Positions 56,908 to 64,000 of a stretch of 64,000 nucleotides of DNA are shown here, in pieces. Position 1 is the stretch's first letter. Every line of letters starts with the position of its first letter. Source of the DNA: an uncultured Cohaesibacter sp. (GTDB lineage Bacteria > Pseudomonadota > Alphaproteobacteria > Rhizobiales > Cohaesibacteraceae); contig NZ_OY781114.1 in the NCBI RefSeq assembly GCF_963676485.1, positions 2,196,001 to 2,260,000 of the forward strand, given 5' to 3'. Made by a program: the position numbers and the translations under genes. The notes beneath the pieces were generated by a model. It searched no databases. It saw only the letters and a program-made list of their open reading frames with translations, and was not told where the DNA came from.

Positions 56908-57861
56908 ATGAAACTTAGCTCCATTCTGCTCGCTAGTGCGCTTGTTCTGGCTCCAATGACCGCAATGGCTGCGGGCAAAACAGTCGGTTTTTCGCAGATC
57001 GGTTCTGAATCCGGTTGGCGTGCAGCTGAAACGACAGTTACCAAACAACAGGCTGAAGAACGTGGTGTTACCCTGAAATTTGCTGACGCTCAGCAGAAAC
57101 AGGAAAACCAGATTAAGGCTCTGCGCGGTTTCATCGCTCAAGGCGTTGATGCCATCTTCCTGGCTCCGGTTGTTGCAACGGGGTGGGACTCCGTTCTTGA
57201 AGAAGCTCAGGATGCTGAAATTCCCGTCATTCTTCTCGACCGCAAGGTTGATGCCGATCCTAGCCTGTACATGACCGCTGTTACATCTGACACCGTTTAT
57301 GAAGGCGAAGTGGCTGGTAAATGGCTGAAAGACAAGATGGATGGCAAAGACTGCCGTATCGTCGAGCTTCAGGGTACGACCGGGTCTTCTCCTGCGATCG
57401 ATCGCAAGAAAGGCTTCGAGAAGGCAATCGCGGACGCTCCTAATCTGGAAATCGTACGCAGCCAGACCGGCGACTTCACCCGTGCTCAGGGTAAGGTTGT
57501 TATGGAAAGCTTCCTGAAAGCTGAAGGCGCTGACAATATCTGCGCTCTTTATGCTCACAATGATGACATGGCTGTTGGTGCCATTCAGGCCATCAAGGAA
57601 GCTGGCGCAAAGCCGGGTGAAGATATCCTCGTTGTCGCAATTGATGCTGTGCCTGATATGCATCTGGCCATCGCCAATGGCGAAGCAAACGCAACGGTCG
57701 AGCTGACCCCGAATATGGCTGGTCCTGCTTTCGACATTCTGGACGCCTACTGGAAAGATGGCACCATGCCTGAAAAATGGGTCCAGACTGAATCCAAGCT
57801 CTACACTCAAAAAGATGACAACAAAGCCATCTATGAAATGAAGAAGAGCCTTGGTTACTGA
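56908..57861 (+). CDS. ytfQ: galactofuranose-type ABC sugar-binding protein
   Basis: About 317 residues with a signal peptide ending at AMAAG. It is close to E. coli YtfQ along the whole length (VGFSQIGSESGWRAAET, QQKQENQIKALRGFIAQGVDAIFLAPVVATGW, YAHNDDMAVGAIQAIKEAG, ELTPNMAGPAFD). YtfQ binds galactofuranose, so that is the best guess for this importer. ATG 56908 after AGGGAGGAA. Confidence 0.92.
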   Translation: MKLSSILLASALVLAPMTAMAAGKTVGFSQIGSESGWRAAETTVTKQQAEERGVTLKFADAQQKQENQIKALRGFIAQGVDAIFLAPVVATGWDSVLEEAQDAEIPVILLDRKVDADPSLYMTAVTSDTVYEGEVAGKWLKDKMDGKDCRIVELQGTTGSSPAIDRKKGFEKAIADAPNLEIVRSQTGDFTRAQGKVVMESFLKAEGADNICALYAHNDDMAVGAIQAIKEAGAKPGEDILVVAIDAVPDMHLAIANGEANATVELTPNMAGPAFDILDAYWKDGTMPEKWVQTESKLYTQKDDNKAIYEMKKSLGY

Positions 57862-57877
57862 TCTCTGACAATCGTTG

Positions 57878-57907
57878 GTGGTGGGCAGAAACTCTGTCTG
57901 CCACCAC
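57878..57907 (+). promoter_or_regulatory. intercistronic stem-loop between ytfQ and ytfR
   Basis: A stem of eleven base pairs with one bulged G: GTGGTGGGCAGA (57878-57889) against TCTGCCACCAC (57897-57907). No T-run follows. Like the hairpin at 19528 it follows a binding-protein gene and should stabilise the upstream mRNA or lower read-through. Confidence 0.6.
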
Positions 57908-57954
57908 GTTCATTCGGCTTTTTATCCAATTCTGGTAGCCTTCAGGATCACACC

Positions 57955-59466
57955 ATGTCTACGACCCCCGAGCCGGTCCTACAGGCGACTGGCGTTTCCA
58001 AATTCTTTCCCGGCGCCATCGCGCTGGATGATGTTTCCCTTTCCTTGTATCCCGGTGAAGTGCATGCCCTTCTGGGAGAAAACGGGGCGGGAAAATCCAC
58101 TCTTATCAAATGTTTGACAGGTGCCTACAAACGCGATGCGGGTACGATTCTGCTCAACGGAGAAGAGATTGACCCGCGCGATCCGCAAGGCAGTCTCGCG
58201 CTGGGCATCGGCACCGTTTATCAGGAAGTGAATCTTCTCTCGAACATGACGGTGGCCGAGAATTTGTTTCTTGGCTGGCAACCCATGCGTCATGGCATGA
58301 TCAACAATCGAGAAATGGTCAAGCGCTCCCACGAGGTCTTGTCCGGCTTCGGTCTGGATATCGATCCCTCTCAGCTGCTTTCCAGCTACTCGATTGCCAT
58401 TCAGCAGGTTGTTGCCATCGCGCGCGCGGTTGAACTGGCCGGCAAGGTGCTCATTCTGGATGAGCCGACCGCCAGTCTTGACCGCGAAGAGATTGACCTG
58501 CTCTTCTCTGTTGTGCGCAAGCTGACGGAACGGGGCCTTGCTGTTGTCTTCATCACGCATTTCCTTGATCAGGTTTTCGAGATTTCCGATCGGGCAACGA
58601 TCCTGCGCAACGGGCGCATCGTCGGCACCCGCGAGTTGGCCAATGCCACGCAAACCGAAATTGTGACCATGATGCTCGGGCGTCAGCTTGAAGAGGCCAA
58701 GAAGGAGCGTGGAAAGGCTGTTATCGGCGAGACTATTCTCGAGCTGAAAAATTATGGCCGCCGCGGCACGATCGAACCTTTCGACATGATCTTGCACAAG
58801 GGGGAAGTCATTGGTCTGGCCGGGCTGCTGGGGTCTGGTCGCAGCGAGACGGCCGGTGTGATTTTTGGGTCCATGCCTGCCGATCAGGGCACGGCTACCC
58901 TCAATGGCGAAGCCATCAAGATCGATAGCCCAAGATCGTCCATTCATCTCGGGTTTGGTCTTTGTCCTGAAGACCGTAAGACCGATGGTATCGTTGGCGA
59001 CCTTTCCGTAAGAGAGAATATCATTCTTTCACTGCAGGCGCGTCGCGGCTGGACACGGCCGATTTCGCGGGCCAAGGCTGACAAGATCGCTGAAGAATAT
59101 GTCAAGAAACTGGATATTCGCCTTGCCAGTCTGGATATGCCGATCCGGCTTCTTTCCGGTGGCAACCAGCAGAAGGCCTTGCTTGCCCGCTGGCTGGCGA
59201 CCGAGCCTGATATTCTGATCCTTGATGAACCGACCCGCGGTATCGATGTAGGCGCACATGCCGAGATCATCGAACTCATCCAGACCCTTCGCGAGCAGGG
59301 GATGGCCCTGATCGTGGCGTCGTCAGAACTGGAAGAGCTGATTACCTATTCCAGCCGGATCGTGGTTCTGCGTGATCGCCGTCAAGTGAAAGAACTTCAG
59401 GGCGAAGACATTTCCATTGGTGCGATCGTAAGATCCATCGCTGAAGAAGGAGGGGCGCAGCTATGA
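57955..59466 (+). CDS. ytfR: sugar ABC transporter, double ATPase
   Basis: The 503-residue protein contains two ATPase halves (RbsA/MglA type). The first has GENGAGKST and VLILDEPTASLD; the second has an altered P-loop (GLLGSGRSET), signature LSGGNQQKALLARWL and LILDEPTRGID. The usual first-half signature LSG reads LLSSYSIAIQQVVAIARA, the normal degenerate form. Ends overlapping ytfT (ATGA). Confidence 0.92.
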   Translation: MSTTPEPVLQATGVSKFFPGAIALDDVSLSLYPGEVHALLGENGAGKSTLIKCLTGAYKRDAGTILLNGEEIDPRDPQGSLALGIGTVYQEVNLLSNMTVAENLFLGWQPMRHGMINNREMVKRSHEVLSGFGLDIDPSQLLSSYSIAIQQVVAIARAVELAGKVLILDEPTASLDREEIDLLFSVVRKLTERGLAVVFITHFLDQVFEISDRATILRNGRIVGTRELANATQTEIVTMMLGRQLEEAKKERGKAVIGETILELKNYGRRGTIEPFDMILHKGEVIGLAGLLGSGRSETAGVIFGSMPADQGTATLNGEAIKIDSPRSSIHLGFGLCPEDRKTDGIVGDLSVRENIILSLQARRGWTRPISRAKADKIAEEYVKKLDIRLASLDMPIRLLSGGNQQKALLARWLATEPDILILDEPTRGIDVGAHAEIIELIQTLREQGMALIVASSELEELITYSSRIVVLRDRRQVKELQGEDISIGAIVRSIAEEGGAQL

Positions 59467-60509
59467 TGGGCGGAACTCTCCGGCGCATTGCGCCGCAGCT
59501 TGTAATTCTCGGAGTGGTGATCCTGCTCAATTTTATCGTCTTTCCGGGGTTTTTCTCAATCGAATTCCAGAATGGTCGCCTGTTCGGCAACATCATTGAT
59601 GTGCTGAATAGAGGCGCGCCGGTGGCTCTGCTTGCAACGGGCATGACGTTGGTGATTGCCACCAAGGGTATTGACCTCTCCGTGGGTGCCGTGATGGCGA
59701 TTGCAGGGGCCGTTGCCGCCTCGGTCGTTACGGCTGGGGGCGGATGGTTTCTGGCCCTTTTGGCCGCTCTGGCTGCCGGGCTGGCATGTGGCTCATGGAA
59801 TGGCATTCTGGTGTCCGTTTTCCGTGTGCAACCGATCGTTGCCACACTTGTTCTGATGGTTGCCGGGCGCGGGATCGCGCAGTTGATCACTGAAGGCAAG
59901 ATCATGACCTTCAATGATCCCGGTCTCATCCATTTGGGGGCAGGGACCATTCTGGGTGTCCCGACGCCGGTCTATATCTGGCTGATCATGGGCGGGTTGA
60001 TAACCTATGTCGTCCGCCGCACGGCTCTGGGCATGCTGATCGAATCCATTGGCATCAACGAAACATCCTCACGGCTGGCGGGTATCAACTCGCGCGTTCT
60101 GCTTGTTGCGGTTTATTTGATGACCGGTTTTTGTGCCGCTCTTGCCGGTGTGGTTGTCGCAGCTGACATTAAGGGTGCGGATGCCAACAATGCTGGCTTA
60201 TGGATGGAGCTGGACGCCATTCTTGCGGTGGTTATCGGCGGCAACTCGCTGCTCGGTGGCCGGTTCTCGATTGTTGCCTCGCTGCTCGGGGCGCTCATTA
60301 TCCAATCGGTCAACTCGGTCATTCTTTTGTCGGGCATGCCACCAGAATTCAATCTGGTGATCAAGGCACTGCTGATCATTGCAATCCTGTTCATCCAGTC
60401 TCCGGCGGTTCAGCACGCGATCTATCTCTTCCGTGCATCGACACCGCCCCATGCGCCCCATGAGAATGGCGCCAAGAATAATCAGACCGCCAAGGAGAGT
60501 CTGTCATGA
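59463..60509 (+). CDS. ytfT: sugar ABC transporter permease
   Basis: A 348-residue BPD_transp_2 permease with about ten helices. The family signatures are TLVIATKGIDLSVGAVMAIAG and VVIGGNSLLGGRFS; DLSVG is the sugar-permease hallmark. It overlaps the ATPase and the second permease genes by 4 bases each. Pairs with YjfF to form the channel. Confidence 0.9.
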   Translation: MMGGTLRRIAPQLVILGVVILLNFIVFPGFFSIEFQNGRLFGNIIDVLNRGAPVALLATGMTLVIATKGIDLSVGAVMAIAGAVAASVVTAGGGWFLALLAALAAGLACGSWNGILVSVFRVQPIVATLVLMVAGRGIAQLITEGKIMTFNDPGLIHLGAGTILGVPTPVYIWLIMGGLITYVVRRTALGMLIESIGINETSSRLAGINSRVLLVAVYLMTGFCAALAGVVVAADIKGADANNAGLWMELDAILAVVIGGNSLLGGRFSIVASLLGALIIQSVNSVILLSGMPPEFNLVIKALLIIAILFIQSPAVQHAIYLFRASTPPHAPHENGAKNNQTAKESLS

Positions 60510-61498
60510 TGAAATCGCCAAGGCTTCCGCTTTATATGACCATGGCGACCTTTATACTCGCCTATATGCTGTGCATCTGGGAATTTCCCAGCATGTTCTC
60601 CACCCGGGTGGTTGCGAACCTGCTGACCGATAATGCCTTTCTTGGGATTACGGCTGTGGGCATGACCTTCGTTATCCTGACCGGCGGTATCGATCTCTCG
60701 GTTGGCTCCGTAATTGCCTTTACGGGCGTCTTTCTCGCTGTCATTCTGCGGGATACATCCATCCATCCGCTTGTTGCCTTTGGCATGGTGCTTGCCATTA
60801 CGATCGCTTTCGGGGCGGCGGAAGGAGCCATTGTCCATTATCTGGAGATGCCTGCCTTCATTGTGACATTGGCGGGTATGTTCCTCATGCGTGGGCTTGC
60901 CTATGTGCTTTCGACAGATTCCGTGCCCATCACTCATGAATTCTACGATGTGCTGCAATCGATCTACTGGAAGGCCCCCGGAGGCGGGCGGTTCAGGCTG
61001 ATCGGCGGGGTGATGTTGCTTGTCTTCATCGGGGCGATGATTGTCTTGCACCGGACAAAATTCGGCAAGAATGTCTATGCCCTCGGCGGGGGCGTGCAAA
61101 CCGCCCAGCTGATGGGCGTTCCGATCGCACGCACAACCATTCTCATCTATGCAACATCGGGTGGTCTGGCAGGGCTTGCAGGAATCGTCTATTCCCTCTA
61201 CACATCAGCCGGCTATTCATTATCGACAGTGGGCGTGGAACTGGACGCCATCGCTGCGGTGGTGATCGGTGGCACATTGTTGAGTGGTGGCACAGGATTT
61301 GTGGCTGGAACCTTCTTTGGTATTCTCATTATGGGATTGATCCAGACCTATATCGTTTTTGATGGCACCCTTTCGAGTTGGTGGACCAAAATCGTTATCG
61401 GCGTTCTGCTGTTCACCTTTATCATGCTGCAGAAGGTATTGGCTTGGGCGACGACGGCGAGAAGAAAACCAGCAACAGAATTCGCGATGCGATCATGA
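60506..61498 (+). CDS. yjfF: sugar ABC transporter permease
   Basis: A 330-residue permease of the same family: FVILTGGIDLSVGSVIAFTG and VVIGGTLLSGGTGFVAGTFFGI. CAAGGAGAG precedes the ATG. Its stop overlaps the regulator start (ATGA at 61495), so the regulator is translated from the transporter mRNA. Confidence 0.9.
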   Translation: MMKSPRLPLYMTMATFILAYMLCIWEFPSMFSTRVVANLLTDNAFLGITAVGMTFVILTGGIDLSVGSVIAFTGVFLAVILRDTSIHPLVAFGMVLAITIAFGAAEGAIVHYLEMPAFIVTLAGMFLMRGLAYVLSTDSVPITHEFYDVLQSIYWKAPGGGRFRLIGGVMLLVFIGAMIVLHRTKFGKNVYALGGGVQTAQLMGVPIARTTILIYATSGGLAGLAGIVYSLYTSAGYSLSTVGVELDAIAAVVIGGTLLSGGTGFVAGTFFGILIMGLIQTYIVFDGTLSSWWTKIVIGVLLFTFIMLQKVLAWATTARRKPATEFAMRS

Positions 61499-62220
61499 GC
61501 CTGACGACCGCTGGAGGCACCTCTCAGCAGGCCTTCAACAATACTTTCAAAGTTGTTGATCAATTGGGCATGGCCATTGTTTCTGGCGATTATGCCGAAC
61601 AGACGATGATCCCGCTTGATCCGGACCTGGAAGAAATGTTCGGGGTGTCTCGAACGGTCATTCGTGAAGCGAAAAAGACCCTTGTAGGCAAGGGGCTGTT
61701 GCAATCAAAGGCCAAGGTGGGGACGCGTGTGCGCCCCTCCTCGGATTGGAGCATGTTTGACCCCGATGTTCTCCGCTGGCATGCGTCTTTAAGGAAGCCG
61801 GGGCCATTTTTGAATGAATTGCATGAAATTCGCCTGATTTTCGAGCCAGCGGCAGCGGCCCTGGTCGCTCAGCGTGGCAGGCCCGAGGAATGTGAAGCGC
61901 TCCGGGCCGAGTGCGAGCATATGGCTAAAGCAGAGGATTATGTCTCCTATGCTGTTGCCAATATCGAATTTCACACATCCATTCTGCATATGTCTGGCAA
62001 TCGATTTCTGTCATCTCTGGGAGATATGGTGCAGGCTGCGCTCTTTTCTGTCTATCGGCTGGGCTATGACAATGCGCGCATCAATCCGGCCGGAAATGTG
62101 CAGCGGGCTTCGATTGATACCTATTGGCTGATTGTGGACGCCATCAGGGCCAATGACGCGCAGCGCGCCGAGGCAACCATGGCAGATGCCATCACGCATT
62201 TTAAAACCAATATCTCCTAG
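61495..62220 (+). CDS. GntR-family (FCD) regulator of the ytf operon
   Basis: About 241 residues from ATG 61495. The winged helix reads EEMFGVSRTVIREAKKTLVGKGLLQSKAKVGTRVRP; the FCD domain has LHEIRLIFEPAAAALVAQ and the metal-binding His residues NIEFHTSILHMSGN. It is the last gene of the sugar importer operon, an arrangement that gives feedback control; the GT-N3-AC palindrome ahead of ytfQ is its probable site. Confidence 0.88.
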   Translation: MSLTTAGGTSQQAFNNTFKVVDQLGMAIVSGDYAEQTMIPLDPDLEEMFGVSRTVIREAKKTLVGKGLLQSKAKVGTRVRPSSDWSMFDPDVLRWHASLRKPGPFLNELHEIRLIFEPAAAALVAQRGRPEECEALRAECEHMAKAEDYVSYAVANIEFHTSILHMSGNRFLSSLGDMVQAALFSVYRLGYDNARINPAGNVQRASIDTYWLIVDAIRANDAQRAEATMADAITHFKTNIS

Positions 62221-62288
62221 CCGCCTCCTCTTTCTTCGCTTCTTTTCTCTTTTCTGTCTTATCGCTTTTTGCTGGTTAATCCCGCCGT

Positions 62289-63188
62289 TTACGGCTTTGT
62301 CTTGCGCGTGATGTCTTTCAGGATATCCGCAATCTTGAGGAATTCGGCGCTCAAGGGGTTGCTGCGTCTCCAGACCATACCGATGGTGCGCGTTGGGGCG
62401 GGGGTAGGAAGATGTGCAATGGAGACTGGCGCTGAACGCGTTTCCACACCAACCGCCATTTCGGGGATCAGTGTAACGCCGATGCCAGCGCCAACCATTT
62501 GCACAAGCGTTGTCAGCGAACTGCCCTCCATGAGGTTCCGGGGCGGGGAGGCACTGCTATTGCAATAGGAAATTGCCTGATCCCTGAAGCAATGCCCTTC
62601 TTCCAACAATAGCAGGCGCATGGTTTTTAGGGTTTCCGGATTTGGTACCGGTTTGTTTGCGTCATGTTCAGGACGTAACAGAACGAACTCTTCGTCCAGC
62701 AAGGCCAACTCCTCCAAAGATGGTTCGGATATTGGCAAAGCGACAATGGCCGCATCAAGGCGGGCCTCCAGCAAATCGGTGATCAGCTTTTTGGTCTTGG
62801 CTTCGCGTGGCCTCAAGTCCAGACCGGGGAAGCGCTCGCTCATAGCTTTTATGAAGTCTGACAAGAGATAAGGGGCAACCGTAGGGATGATACCAAACCG
62901 GAACTGGCCCCCCAAGGTGCCTTGTGTGCTGCGTGTTAGGTCTTCCAATTCTTTGACCGATTGAAGAATATGGTGGGCGCGTTCTGCAAAGGCGCTTCCC
63001 AAGGCCGTTAGGTGAATCTGCCGCGCGCCTCGCTCGACAAGGGGCACCCCGATCAAGGCCTCCAGCTCTTTGATCTGAACCGAGAGGGCTGGTTGGGTGA
63101 CGTTGCATTCTTCGGCCGCACGTCCGAAATGGTGGTGTCGGGCCAAAGCATCGAAATAGCGCAGGTGTTTCATAGATAAGTTGGTCAT
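62289..63188 (-). CDS. oxyR: hydrogen peroxide-sensing LysR regulator
   Basis: The 299-residue LysR protein has the helix-turn-helix AAEECNVTQPALSVQIKELEALIGVPL and, in the effector domain, Cys200 and Cys209 in EEGHCFRDQAISYC, the peroxide-forming disulfide pair of OxyR. It is divergent from katG, its classic target. The 185-base gap is AT-rich and must hold both promoters. Confidence 0.92.
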   Translation of the reverse strand: MTNLSMKHLRYFDALARHHHFGRAAEECNVTQPALSVQIKELEALIGVPLVERGARQIHLTALGSAFAERAHHILQSVKELEDLTRSTQGTLGGQFRFGIIPTVAPYLLSDFIKAMSERFPGLDLRPREAKTKKLITDLLEARLDAAIVALPISEPSLEELALLDEEFVLLRPEHDANKPVPNPETLKTMRLLLLEEGHCFRDQAISYCNSSASPPRNLMEGSSLTTLVQMVGAGIGVTLIPEMAVGVETRSAPVSIAHLPTPAPTRTIGMVWRRSNPLSAEFLKIADILKDITRKTKP

Positions 63189-63319
63189 TAGAAAATCTTA
63201 TCACGAACCTTAGAAAATGCAATTTCCTTTTATGATTTGTATCTGGTAAAAATAGCAATAAACCAAGAAAGGCCTGTGATAGGGCCTGCCTCACGATAAG
63301 GCTGCATAGCCATATTTAA

Positions 63320-64000
<681 letters not shown>

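Noticed and set aside
56854-57810. 318-residue minus-strand ORF over ytfQ
   Set aside because: Antisense to a gene closely matching YtfQ along its whole length.

Overview
The window looks like the chromosome of an alphaproteobacterium, probably a marine member of the Hyphomicrobiales (Cohaesibacter-like). This rests on the many ABC and TRAP sugar-acid importers, the rhizobial-style sitABCD, frmR-frmA-frmB and oxyR-katG loci, and codon use; genus is inference. Positions 1 to about 10,460 are visibly more AT-rich and read as the right end of an integrative element. It carries a P4-type integrase, an AlpA regulator and, just upstream of the integrase, a copy of a tRNA-Ser 3' end that would serve as attachment site.

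The most unusual part is 106-7721. A XerC/D-like tyrosine recombinase (4074-5015) lies between two segments, each bounded by an inverted pair of short sites. All four sites have the layout GATAA, 7-base spacer, TTAT(N). The spacers match within a pair (CTGGAAA at 117 and 3801; CTTGGAA at 5022 and 7703) but differ between pairs. Each segment holds two convergent genes whose 5' ends abut the sites: a fold-type I PLP enzyme on the plus strand and a large putative signalling or scaffold protein on the minus strand (STAND-type NTPase with repeats; pentapeptide-repeat membrane protein). The architecture predicts two independent DNA inversion switches, each choosing which of two genes is joined to a fixed flanking expression signal. 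I know of no described system with this content.

From 10,540 onward the window is metabolic. sitDCBA (Mn/Fe import) is followed by an SLC13 carrier behind a cobalamin riboswitch. At 17.9-27.5 kb a LysR regulator faces a nucleoside-salvage operon: peptide-type ABC importer, two nucleoside hydrolases, ribokinase and a DapA-family aldolase. Then come a triosephosphate-isomerase-like enzyme, a FAH-family hydrolase, gamma-glutamyltransferase with two overlapping small ORFs, a BASS carrier, and a marR-emrB-emrA type efflux operon.

At 36.1-44.8 kb a GntR regulator precedes a TRAP transporter, the De Ley-Doudoroff galactonate genes (dgoD, dgoA, dgoK), gnd and gntK, ending at a strong bidirectional terminator. 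At 44.9-49.4 kb lie an aldo/keto reductase, a ferredoxin-like protein and a sugar isomerase/dehydrogenase pair. At 49.6-52.2 kb is the glutathione-dependent formaldehyde pathway (frmR, frmA, frmB) with its palindromic operator, then a PiT phosphate carrier, a small periplasmic protein, a tyrosine phosphatase and a YjbQ protein. The right end holds a ytfQ-ytfR-ytfT-yjfF galactofuranose-type importer with its overlapping FCD regulator, and a divergent oxyR-katG pair; katG runs off the window.
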